Below, one piece after another: positions 1 to 6,268 of a stretch of DNA of 11,342 nucleotides. This DNA comes from Candidatus Methanomethylophilaceae archaeon. Lineage in GTDB: Archaea > Thermoplasmatota > Thermoplasmata > Methanomassiliicoccales > Methanomethylophilaceae. The stretch lies in NCBI GenBank assembly GCA_016296195.1, contig JAEDJU010000036.1, forward strand, positions 1 through 11,342. Direction: 5' to 3'. Under the pieces are notes generated by a model. That model was not told the DNA's origin. It made no database searches and was given only the letters and a program-made list of their open reading frames with translations. Each line of letters starts with the position of its first letter. Position 1 is the stretch's first letter. Both the position numbers and the translations under genes were made by a program.

Positions 1-63
1 AATTTCAGAGTATGAAACATGATTCCACATACACTTATATCACCAACTCGCTGGTATCCTACC

Positions 64-438
64 CTAATAGATTATCTCGAGTTCCATCGGCTCCCCATGG
101 GAGTCGTACGCCTGCCAACTGGTCCTGTCGTAGGGCTGACACGTGATAAAGTGAACCCCGCCCATGTTGGCGAAGAAATCCTTGTCCGCATCCGAGGGTT
201 GGTTGCAGTAACCCGGATGTGAATGGGCGGAACCGGCTATGCTGTAGTCTATCGGTGCCATCCATTGACTGAGGAAACTGTGGCTGTCCCCATAGACGGT
301 TCCGGGTATCAAGACCATCTCGCTGATTATACCGTCGATCTCCCTCGTCATACAGAGGAACTCGTCGGGGTATGTGGACCGGGCGGCCTCGTTGAAGCCG
401 TCGATGAAATCCACATCCACCCCGATGATGCGGTTCAT
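64..438 (-). CDS. JAMM/MPN+ metalloprotease (possible desampylase)
   Basis: Predicted 124-residue zinc isopeptidase of the JAMM (MPN+, Mov34/PAD-1) family. The full catalytic signature is visible: Glu26 in the YPDE stretch, His72-Ser-His74, then seven residues to Ser82 and Asp85 (H-x-H-x7-S-x2-D). Its length matches the minimal single-domain archaeal JAMM proteins, of which HvJAMM1 and PfJAMM1 cleave ubiquitin-like SAMP modifiers from proteins. A desampylase role here is inferred from family. The ATG (438-436) overlaps the TGA of the upstream NAD kinase gene by four bases (ATGA), and a GGTGA Shine-Dalgarno lies at 450-446, so translation is probably coupled and the gene has no promoter of its own. 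It ends in TAG (66-64), the only non-TGA stop among the complete genes here. Reading through would add eight residues (the TAG position, then GRIPASW) before TGA at 42-40. Family call is secure; substrate is unknown. Confidence 0.85.
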   Translation of the reverse strand: MNRIIGVDVDFIDGFNEAARSTYPDEFLCMTREIDGIISEMVLIPGTVYGDSHSFLSQWMAPIDYSIAGSAHSHPGYCNQPSDADKDFFANMGGVHFITCQPYDRTSWQAYDSHGEPMELEIIY

Positions 439-2039
439 AGGGCGTTCACCAGCTTCTCACGGACCCTTGAGAAGAAGTCCATGTTGAACCTGATGAACCT
501 GGCCTTCTTGTTGGACATCATGAACTCAACCTTGGTCATACCGTCCATCGGATACTCCCTCTGTCCGTCCAGGACTATGAGGCACTCCTTGTCCAGGACG
601 CTCTCGATGGTGATCTTGGACGTGGCAGGTACGATGAAGGGCCTGGATGAGAAGCGATACGCGGCCATGGGCACGATCATGAGGGCGTTGACGTGGGGTT
701 GGATGTAGGGTGCACCGAGGCTCATCGCATAACAGGTGGAACCCGTGGGGGTCGAGACGATCACTCCGTCGGAACGGAGCTCGCATGCCAGTTCGTCATC
801 GACATAGATCTTGTAATGACGGATCTTCGCGACGGATGCTGTGTGCACGACCGCCTCGTTGACACAATCCGGAAGGTACTGTCCATCATACCACGTGCTT
901 AACTTGAAGCGGGACTCTATGATGTAGTCCTCACGGAGAAGCCTCTCGATGCCCTCCTTGATGTGATCGTGATCTATCTCGGCGAGGAAACCGACACTGC
1001 CACCGTTGATACCGACGACCATTGCATCAGTGTTCTGGAGAGCCCTCAGGAGGGTTCCGTCCCCTCCGATCACGATGACGATGTCCGCATCCATCTCGTT
1101 CAGCGGTATCCCCTCGAGACCCATCATGTCGGCGATGTCCTTATCCAGGAAGTAGGTGTGTCCCTGGAGTGCATCCATGACCTCGCGGGTGTACTTCTCG
1201 GCGTTCCTGACAGATGTGTTCGTGTAGATCCCGTATCTGTGCTCCAGGACCTTCTCCTTGTGCATGACGAAATCGTAGACATCCCTGCTGCCGACGGCGA
1301 GGAAGTTGGAACGGTGGTCCAGGTCGAATGGCATGTCGAGGATGTTACCCTCCAGGTCATAGACCTCCCCTCCTGCCTCGCGGAGGATGATGGTGCTCGC
1401 GGCGATGTCCACGATCCTGACCTCGCGGGTGTACTTCTCGGCCTTCATGAAGTATCCGTCCGCCTCCCCCTCCGCCACGATCTCCATCTCCAGAGAGGAG
1501 CATCCGTAGCAGCGTGAGGACTTGACGCTCTTGGTGAGTGCGAAGGCATCGGGATGGGCCCCGTTGCCCATGTAGATCATCATGAACAGGTCGTCCATGT
1601 CCGGTTTGCGGACGGACATCCTGTATCCGTTCTTGAAAGCCCCCGCGCCCTTCTCGGCCCACATCTCATCCCCTGTCACGGGATTGCGGAGGTATCCGAG
1701 CCTGATGTCGGAGAGCGAGGATGTCCCCACCGCCAGTGATACCGTGTAGTAAGGGACACCGGCTATCGCATTGGAGGTCCCGTCTATGGGGTCCATCACG
1801 AGGGTCTCCTCGGCACCATTGTCGACGAACCCGATCTCCTCGCTCAGGACATTGAGCGGAATCGAGTTACGATCTATGTACATCAGGGCGGCGTTCTCAG
1901 CCACCTTATCAATCTGGGCCGCTGGGGTGCCGTCCGCACCCATGCAGACCTCCTCCCCGCGGCATTTTGAGTCGGGGATCTTCCTGATGGCTTCGACTAC
2001 GGCATCCGCGATGGCGGAGAGGATCTCCTTCGTGATCAT
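435..2039 (-). CDS. Bifunctional NADP phosphatase / NAD kinase (IMPase-NADK fusion)
   Basis: Two-domain cytosolic enzyme of 534 residues. The N-terminal half is an inositol-monophosphatase/FBPase-type domain: LSEEIGF near residue 66, the metal-binding DPIDGT at 83-88, and VDIAAS at 210-215 followed by EAGG. The C-terminal half, from about residue 265, is NAD kinase: GGDGT at 325, NGGSVGFL at 345-352, NE at 394-395 and TPTGST at 430-435. The same arrangement is known from Methanocaldococcus jannaschii MJ0917, shown to be an NADP phosphatase/NAD kinase, so the protein probably sets the NAD/NADP ratio in both directions. An FBPase or inositol-phosphatase side activity is possible. The start at 2039 is chosen because MITKEIL begins the domain and a TATA box sits about 25 bp upstream, giving a leaderless mRNA. 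An upstream in-frame ATG at 2120 would put that TATA box inside the coding region. Residues 200-207 and 280-287 are an identical octapeptide (AEKYTREV) encoded by an exact 25-bp repeat. The JAMM gene follows with a 4-bp overlap. Confidence 0.9.
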   Translation of the reverse strand: MITKEILSAIADAVVEAIRKIPDSKCRGEEVCMGADGTPAAQIDKVAENAALMYIDRNSIPLNVLSEEIGFVDNGAEETLVMDPIDGTSNAIAGVPYYTVSLAVGTSSLSDIRLGYLRNPVTGDEMWAEKGAGAFKNGYRMSVRKPDMDDLFMMIYMGNGAHPDAFALTKSVKSSRCYGCSSLEMEIVAEGEADGYFMKAEKYTREVRIVDIAASTIILREAGGEVYDLEGNILDMPFDLDHRSNFLAVGSRDVYDFVMHKEKVLEHRYGIYTNTSVRNAEKYTREVMDALQGHTYFLDKDIADMMGLEGIPLNEMDADIVIVIGGDGTLLRALQNTDAMVVGINGGSVGFLAEIDHDHIKEGIERLLREDYIIESRFKLSTWYDGQYLPDCVNEAVVHTASVAKIRHYKIYVDDELACELRSDGVIVSTPTGSTCYAMSLGAPYIQPHVNALMIVPMAAYRFSSRPFIVPATSKITIESVLDKECLIVLDGQREYPMDGMTKVEFMMSNKKARFIRFNMDFFSRVREKLVNAL

Positions 2040-2061
2040 GTGGGAGGGGAACGCTTCCACA

Positions 2062-2067
2062 TTATAA
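2062..2067 (-). promoter_or_regulatory. TATA box for the NAD kinase-JAMM operon
   Basis: TTATAA is centred about 25 bp upstream of the ATG at 2039. At normal archaeal box-to-start spacing, transcription would begin at or next to that ATG. No Shine-Dalgarno precedes the ATG, which agrees with a leaderless transcript. The sequence is nearly palindromic, so it could in principle also be read on the other strand. Confidence 0.6.
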
Positions 2068-2094
2068 TGGATGTCCGAGGATGCACTCGATAAT

Positions 2095-2104
2095 GGGAAA
2101 TAAC
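2095..2104 (+). promoter_or_regulatory. Putative TATA-like element for flpA
   Basis: GGGAAATAAC is centred about 26 bp upstream of the flpA ATG at 2126, and no Shine-Dalgarno intervenes. This again fits a leaderless start. The match to a TATA consensus is weak. The 86 bp between the two divergent start codons must hold both promoters. Confidence 0.4.
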
Positions 2105-2125
2105 CGCACCCTTTCCCCACACACC

Positions 2126-2788
2126 ATGGAGGAACTGGGATTCACATCCGGCAGGGTGTTCTCCGACAGGGGACGCCTCTACACGATATCCCTTCACCCC
2201 GGGAAGAGGGTCTACGGCGAGAGGCTGATGACGGTCTCCGGGACCGAGTACAGGGAATGGGACCCACGGAGAAGCAAACTGTCCGCATACATCACGAACG
2301 GAGGCAGGAGATTCCCCTTCACATCCGGAAGCAGGGTCCTCTACCTCGGTGCATCCAGCGGTACGACCCCATCGCATGTCGCCGACATATGTCCCGAGGG
2401 GAAGGTCTACTGTGTCGAGTTCGCACAGAGGATGTTCAGGGAACTCGTGGGAACCTGCGCCGACAGACCGAACATGATGCCGATACTCGGAGATGCCACC
2501 AAGCCCGAAGAGTATGCCATGTTCGCGGATTCCGTGGATGTGGTGTACCAGGATGTTGCTCAGAAGAGACAGGCCGAGATCCTCTGCGACAACATGGACG
2601 CATTCAATGCCGGACACGGTATGGTCGCCGTGAAGGCCCGTTCCGAGGATGTGACCGCATCACCCGAATCCGTCTTCGAGATGTCGAAGAAGGTGATAGA
2701 GGACAGGGGTTTCAGGGTCACAGATGTCAGGAAACTGGATCCCCATGAGAAGGACCATGCAATGATCGTCGTGGAGAGGATGGTTTGA
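2126..2788 (+). CDS. flpA: Fibrillarin-like rRNA/tRNA 2'-O-methyltransferase
   Basis: Archaeal fibrillarin, 220 residues. It is the SAM-dependent catalytic subunit of C/D-box sRNPs and methylates ribose 2'-OH groups of rRNA and tRNA together with Nop5 and L7Ae. The N-terminal fibrillarin region (GKRVYGERL) is followed by the SAM-binding loop LYLGASSGTTPSHVADI (GASSGTT at 75-81) and the CVEF strand. The usual catalytic positions follow: Asp in YQDVAQ (141-146), Lys in VAVKARSED (from about 167), and the DHAMIVVE strand near 210. ATG 2126 is preferred over in-frame ATGs at 2081 and 2093 because homologues begin near this point and the TATA-like element overlaps the earlier starts. In many euryarchaea flpA is paired with nop5. 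Here the upstream neighbour is the divergent NAD kinase and no nop5 is seen. The stop overlaps the TTG start of the Nudix gene, so the two are probably co-transcribed. Confidence 0.95.
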   Translation: MEELGFTSGRVFSDRGRLYTISLHPGKRVYGERLMTVSGTEYREWDPRRSKLSAYITNGGRRFPFTSGSRVLYLGASSGTTPSHVADICPEGKVYCVEFAQRMFRELVGTCADRPNMMPILGDATKPEEYAMFADSVDVVYQDVAQKRQAEILCDNMDAFNAGHGMVAVKARSEDVTASPESVFEMSKKVIEDRGFRVTDVRKLDPHEKDHAMIVVERMV

Positions 2789-3159
2789 GGACCGCATATG
2801 CAGTCGCCTTCCACGGTGACAGGTTCCTGATGGTCTGGCATCCCCGTCGCAACGGATGGGAGATGCCGGGAGGACACGTCGAGGAAGGTGAGACCTCCGC
2901 GGAGGCCGCCGCCAGGGAGTTCGTAGAGGAATCCGGATACGGGATCGAGGTGGTGGAGACCAGGGACATCGGATACTGCGATGTCTGTGCGGCGAGGATC
3001 GTGGGGAAGGTGTCGGATGACCCCGAGATGAGATCGGAGCTGTTCTCCGAACTTCCCGACCAGCTGTCCTTCGACAGGGAGGAGTACGAGGACACCGTCC
3101 CATGGGCGAGATCGGTCCTTGAATCCAAGGGCATGATCCGAACGAATCACGGGCTGTGA
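2785..3159 (+). CDS. Nudix hydrolase
   Basis: Predicted 124-residue MutT-like pyrophosphohydrolase that would cleave a nucleoside diphosphate linked to another group. The Nudix box is complete: G30-x5-E36-x7-R44-E45-F-x-E48-E49-x-G51-Y, preceded by WEMPGG. The substrate cannot be predicted; candidates include oxidised dNTPs, NAD(H) derivatives and sugar nucleotides. The start is a TTG whose last two bases form part of the flpA TGA (TTGA overlap). No in-frame ATG exists nearby, and a GGAGAGGA stretch at 2773-2780 can act as Shine-Dalgarno. The coupling to flpA suggests an RNA- or nucleotide-linked job, but that is speculative. The C-terminal half after residue 60 is charged and shows no further motif. 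Confidence 0.85.
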   Translation: MRTAYAVAFHGDRFLMVWHPRRNGWEMPGGHVEEGETSAEAAAREFVEESGYGIEVVETRDIGYCDVCAARIVGKVSDDPEMRSELFSELPDQLSFDREEYEDTVPWARSVLESKGMIRTNHGL

Positions 3160-3170
3160 TTGACCTGGTA

Positions 3171-3205
3171 AATGTCGGACGTTTATCAATAAAGTATCCG
3201 ACATT
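3171..3205. repeat. 9-bp inverted repeat downstream of the Nudix gene
   Basis: AATGTCGGA at 3171-3179 is perfectly complemented by TCCGACATT at 3197-3205 across a 17-base AT-rich spacer. A partial third copy (CCGACAT) lies at 3223-3229. It sits 12 bp after the Nudix stop and about 40 bp before the S15 TATA box. It may be a terminator hairpin or a dyad operator; no long T run follows it, so the role is open. Confidence 0.6.
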
Positions 3206-3243
3206 ATTCCATCATCTCACAACCGACATGCCCACACACAATC

Positions 3244-3264
3244 CTTTTTATATTGTTATATAAT
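3244..3264 (+). promoter_or_regulatory. Promoter (TATA boxes) of the S15-RecJ operon
   Basis: A strongly AT-rich stretch contains two overlapping candidates, TTTATATT near 3247 and TTATATAAT at 3256-3264. Transcription would begin around 3275-3290, leaving a short leader that carries the Shine-Dalgarno at 3299-3306. It is the clearest promoter in the window, as expected for a ribosomal protein gene. Confidence 0.7.
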
Positions 3265-3298
3265 CGCGAGTCTCAGCCTCGCCGCCTAGATATGATTC

Positions 3299-3306
3299 GG
3301 AGGATC
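3299..3306 (+). promoter_or_regulatory. Shine-Dalgarno of ribosomal protein S15
   Basis: GGAGGATC ends five bases before the ATG at 3312. It matches the archaeal anti-SD closely, fixes the S15 start, and shows that this operon is translated from a leadered mRNA, unlike the probable leaderless neighbours. Confidence 0.7.
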
Positions 3307-3311
3307 AGACT

Positions 3312-3767
3312 ATGGCAAGAATGCACACAAGAAGAAAGGGAGTATCCTGCTCAAAACGCCCCATGGTTTCCGAGAATCCTGCATGGGTTCCTCTCAACGC
3401 CACCGAGATTGAGGACCTTGTAGTGAAACTCGCGAAAGATGGAATCATCTCCGCCAAGATCGGGCTCATCCTCAGGGACCAGTACGGTGTCCCCGATGTC
3501 AGGCTCGCAACCGGAAAGACCATCACCAAGATCATGGAGGAGAAAGGAGTAGCACCTTCCCTTCCCGAGGATCTGTCCAACCTCATGAGGCGCGCCATCG
3601 ACCTTAACGTCCACCTCAGGGACAACAGGGGAGATGTCTCCAACAAGAGGGGTCTCAACATGATCGAGGCAAAGATCAGGAGACTCGAGCGCTACTACAA
3701 GAGGAACGGTATCCTTCCCGCAGACTGGAAGTATTCTCTCAGCAACGCGGAACTCATGCTCAAGTGA
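3312..3767 (+). CDS. rps15: 30S ribosomal protein S15 (archaeal/eukaryotic S13e type)
   Basis: Ribosomal small-subunit protein of 151 residues, the normal length for the archaeal form, which carries an N-terminal extension compared with the ~90-residue bacterial protein. The extension starts MARMHTRRKGVSCSKRP. The conserved core includes IGLILRDQYGVPDV and the C-terminal RNA-binding helices with KRGLNMIEAKIRRLERYYKR. It binds the central domain of 16S rRNA early in assembly. A consensus Shine-Dalgarno sets the start. The RecJ-like gene begins six bases after its TGA, a pairing that recurs in euryarchaeal genomes. The match is unambiguous. Confidence 0.97.
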   Translation: MARMHTRRKGVSCSKRPMVSENPAWVPLNATEIEDLVVKLAKDGIISAKIGLILRDQYGVPDVRLATGKTITKIMEEKGVAPSLPEDLSNLMRRAIDLNVHLRDNRGDVSNKRGLNMIEAKIRRLERYYKRNGILPADWKYSLSNAELMLK

Positions 3768-3773
3768 GTTAAT

Positions 3774-5123
3774 ATGGAGACCGAGGTCCCATCAAAACTT
3801 CTTTCCACTCTTTCTCAAGCCGCGGACATCGTCCGTGGCCATAATTTCATCCAGGTCTTCTCCCACTACGATGCCGACGGGGTTTCCGCAGCGGCGATCA
3901 TCGCGAAGACCCTCATGCGCGCGGGAAAGGAGTTCAGGGTGACATTGTTCACGACCCTGAACGACATGAACATGGAGACGATCCGTCACACCAAGGCGGA
4001 ATGCATGATCGTCACCGACCTGGGCGCATCCTACATAGACAAGTTCGATGAGATGTCCTGCGACATCGTGGTCCTGGACCACCACACGGTGATATCCGAG
4101 GCCAAGAGGATCTGCTACGCCAACCCGCACCTGTACGGGATAGACGGCATGGTTGCCGGATGCGGAGCGACCATGGCCTTCCTGTTCTCCATCACCATGG
4201 ACGAGAACAACTGGGACCTCGTGCAGATCGCATTCGCGGGAATAGCCGGTGACAGGCAGCACATCAACGGCCTGTCCGGACTCAACACATATCTTCTCAA
4301 GGAAGGAACCCGCAGGGGATTCATAGAGGAGATGCCGGGGTCGCTCATCCCCGCCGGGGATCTGATGACCGAGCTCTTCGTGGGAACCGACCCGTACATC
4401 CGTGGGGTCAGCGGGAACACCGATGGTGTGGCAGCCATTCTGGCGGATGCCGGGATAGGTCACGGCAAGAGCTATATGGACCTGACCGACGACGAGAGGA
4501 GGAGACTGTCATCCCTGATAGCCGTGAAACTCACCCAGCAGGGAATGCAGCTGTCATCCATGAACGAGATCGCACGCAACAGATACTATCTGAAGGGAAT
4601 GAAGATGGATGCGGAACAGTTGTCATCCATCCTCAACAGCTGCGGTCGCGCGGGGATCGGCGGAATAGGCATAGCCGCAGGAATGGGGGACGAGAGGGCA
4701 CTCACCCACGGATACGAGATAACCAAGGACTCCGCGCAGGAACTCGTGGGCCACATGGTCGAACTCGATTCCAGGGGACTGAACCAGATGGAGCACATCC
4801 AGTGGTTCGACAGCAGCACATCGGGATTCACCGGGATGCTCTGCGGTATCGCGATGCAGTCCATAGGCGATTACAGGAAGCCCACCATAGGCGTCAACGG
4901 ATCCAACGATCCGATCAACCTCTCATCCAGAGGGATGTGGACCCAGTTGGATAACGGTGTGGACCTGGCCGTTGCCATGAGGGAGGCATGTGCCTCCGTC
5001 GGAGGAGAGGGCGGCGGACACAGGATCGCAGCGGGAGGTTCCATACCCGCGGACAGATTGGATGATTTCCTGAAGAAGCTGGATGAGATCATCGGACAGC
5101 AGCAGGTCAAGACCTCCAACTGA
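3774..5123 (+). CDS. RecJ-like DHH single-stranded DNA exonuclease (GAN type)
   Basis: DHH-family phosphoesterase of 449 residues. The catalytic metal-binding motifs are intact: HYDADG at 31-36, Asp82 in VTDLG, LDHH at 101-104 and Asp160 in AGIAGDRQ. The C-terminal DHHA1 substrate-binding domain ends in the glycine-rich GGEGGGHRIAAGG at 410-422. Archaeal proteins of this type are ssDNA exonucleases, and some (GAN) bind GINS in the replication complex and are relatives of Cdc45. With all catalytic residues present, an active nuclease is expected rather than a Cdc45-like scaffold. A nanoRNase-type role cannot be excluded from sequence. It lies six bases after S15 with only a weak GTGAG ahead of it, so it probably depends on S15 transcription. 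Its last 17 bases overlap the 3' end of convergent kae1. Confidence 0.88.
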   Translation: METEVPSKLLSTLSQAADIVRGHNFIQVFSHYDADGVSAAAIIAKTLMRAGKEFRVTLFTTLNDMNMETIRHTKAECMIVTDLGASYIDKFDEMSCDIVVLDHHTVISEAKRICYANPHLYGIDGMVAGCGATMAFLFSITMDENNWDLVQIAFAGIAGDRQHINGLSGLNTYLLKEGTRRGFIEEMPGSLIPAGDLMTELFVGTDPYIRGVSGNTDGVAAILADAGIGHGKSYMDLTDDERRRLSSLIAVKLTQQGMQLSSMNEIARNRYYLKGMKMDAEQLSSILNSCGRAGIGGIGIAAGMGDERALTHGYEITKDSAQELVGHMVELDSRGLNQMEHIQWFDSSTSGFTGMLCGIAMQSIGDYRKPTIGVNGSNDPINLSSRGMWTQLDNGVDLAVAMREACASVGGEGGGHRIAAGGSIPADRLDDFLKKLDEIIGQQQVKTSN

Positions 5124-6090
5124 CCTCCACCTCATCGGTTCTGAAACGCTGCCTGACGGCGGTTTCCGATACATCCATCCTCACACCGGATGAGTACATC
5201 TCACTGCCGAGCCAGGCTATCATCGCACCGTTGTCCATGCAGAACCTGCGGTCGGGGACGAACATCTCCGCACCCCTTGCCTCTGCCATCTCCTGCACCA
5301 TCTCGCGGAGACGCATGTTCTGTGCGACCCCTCCCCCCAGGAGGACCTCGTCCTTCCCTATATGGGCCATCGCCCTCTCGGTGACCTCCGTGAGCATGGC
5401 GAAAGCGGTCTCCTGCACGGAGAGTGCGATATCCTCCAGAGGAACACCTTTCCTCTGAAGTGAGAGTGCTGCGGTCATCAGACCGGAGAATGCCACATCC
5501 ATACCCTTGACGGAATATGGCAGTTCGTGGAATTCCCTTCCATCCTTTGCCAGTTTCTCGAAGATGGGGCCTGCGTAGAACCCCATGCCTAGATCCCTGC
5601 CCAACTTGTCCAGCATGTTTCCGATACCGATGTCCTGGGTTTCCCCGAAGATCCTGTACCTGCCCTCGGCGAAAGCTATCACCTGGGTGTTGCCTCCGGA
5701 AGCGTACAGGAGGGCGGGATCGTGACATCCGGTGAGTGCACGCCCGATCTCGATGTGGGCGATGCAATGGTTGACACCGACTATGGGGATCCCCATGGAA
5801 CATGAGAACGCACGTGCGGCGGTTCCTGCCACACGCAGACACGGACCGAGTCCGGGGCCCATTGAGAAAGACACGAGATCTATGTCCTTGGGTTTGAGTC
5901 CTGCCTTGTCCAAGGCATCGCCCATTATCCTGGACACGACATCCGCATGATGGTTTGCAGCCTCCCTGGGGTGGAGACCTCCCTCTGCAGGACGGAACAT
6001 GTCCAATTCATTGGCCATGACGTTGTGGTCGGAATCGACTATCCCGACGCCCAGTGTGTGGGCGGTCCCTTCAATCCCCAGTGTGATCAT
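5107..6090 (-). CDS. kae1: Kae1/TsaD, KEOPS tRNA N6-threonylcarbamoyltransferase subunit
   Basis: Catalytic subunit of KEOPS, 327 residues, an ASKHA-fold protein that transfers threonylcarbamoyl from TC-AMP to A37 of ANN-decoding tRNAs to give t6A. Metal ligands His108 and His112 lie in NHCIAHIEIGR, and Asp286 is in CMDNGAMIA. SGGNT (131-135), GNMLDKLGRDLG (158-168) and GGGVAQN (252-258) mark the nucleotide site. The length is that of Kae1 alone: many euryarchaeal homologues, including those of M. jannaschii and Thermoplasma, are fused to the Bud32 kinase, but this protein stops right after the Kae1 domain. Bud32 must therefore lie outside the window. No strong Shine-Dalgarno precedes the ATG, and a TATA-like TTTATC lies about 28 bp upstream. 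The gene converges on and overlaps the RecJ-like gene by 17 bp. Confidence 0.95.
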   Translation of the reverse strand: MITLGIEGTAHTLGVGIVDSDHNVMANELDMFRPAEGGLHPREAANHHADVVSRIMGDALDKAGLKPKDIDLVSFSMGPGLGPCLRVAGTAARAFSCSMGIPIVGVNHCIAHIEIGRALTGCHDPALLYASGGNTQVIAFAEGRYRIFGETQDIGIGNMLDKLGRDLGMGFYAGPIFEKLAKDGREFHELPYSVKGMDVAFSGLMTAALSLQRKGVPLEDIALSVQETAFAMLTEVTERAMAHIGKDEVLLGGGVAQNMRLREMVQEMAEARGAEMFVPDRRFCMDNGAMIAWLGSEMYSSGVRMDVSETAVRQRFRTDEVEVSWRS

Positions 6091-6115
6091 CGCAATCCCA
6101 ATCTACAGTCCTCCA

Positions 6116-6121
6116 GATAAA
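6116..6121 (-). promoter_or_regulatory. Putative TATA box of kae1
   Basis: TTTATC on the minus strand is centred about 28 bp upstream of the kae1 ATG (6090), consistent with a leaderless or nearly leaderless mRNA. The match is modest. It shares the 102-bp divergent spacer with the tRNA-Val promoter. Confidence 0.4.
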
Positions 6122-6159
6122 GGATTCTAGGATGACCTGAGATGAGATTATCAGAAAGT

Positions 6160-6167
6160 TTTAAATA
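6160..6167 (+). promoter_or_regulatory. TATA box of tRNA-Val
   Basis: TTTAAATA ends 25 bp before the first base of the tRNA, at the expected distance for a start a few bases upstream of the mature 5' end. It is followed by a 6-bp dyad, AATACC (6167-6172) and GGTATT (6184-6189), which just precedes the tRNA. Confidence 0.6.
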
Positions 6168-6192
6168 ATACCAGGATATCATGGGTATTGCT

Positions 6193-6268
6193 GGGCTCGT
6201 GGTCTAGGGGTTATGACGTCGCCTTGACATGGCGGAGGTCGCCGGTTCAAATCCGGCCGGGCCCACCA
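6193..6268 (+). tRNA. tRNA-Val (anticodon GAC), CCA encoded
   Basis: The cloverleaf folds by eye. The acceptor stem GGGCTCG (6193-6199) pairs with CGGGCCC (6258-6264), with one G-U. The D arm is GTC/GAC. Anticodon stem TCGCC/GGCGG encloses loop TTGACAT, giving anticodon GAC at 6226-6228 (reads GUC and GUU). The T arm GCCGG-TTCAAAT-CCGGC spans 6241-6257. Discriminator A6265 is followed by an encoded CCA (6266-6268). No intron is seen. A T-rich stretch (TTTCTTCTTC from 6271) probably terminates transcription. Confidence 0.96.

Noticed and set aside
1..63. Possible gene end or promoter at the left edge
   Set aside because: Only short shadow frames and a weak AT stretch are present; nothing can be supported beyond the JAMM read-through tail.
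963..1517. Plus-strand 184-codon frame opposite the NAD kinase fusion
   Set aside because: It is a shadow frame. The repeated peptide (LAGVLLG) in it only reflects the 25-bp repeat of the real gene.
2036..2617. Minus-strand 193-codon frame opposite flpA
   Set aside because: Antisense to fibrillarin, low-complexity translation, no recognisable domain.
2560..3204. Minus-strand 214-codon frame opposite flpA and the Nudix gene
   Set aside because: Two real genes with full motifs lie on the other strand, and the frame ends in non-coding DNA without a promoter or family match.
6126..6160. Possible C/D-box sRNA, from CTGA and GATGAG words before tRNA-Val
   Set aside because: The boxes are imperfect and the spacings do not allow two guide regions; they fall in the promoter spacer.
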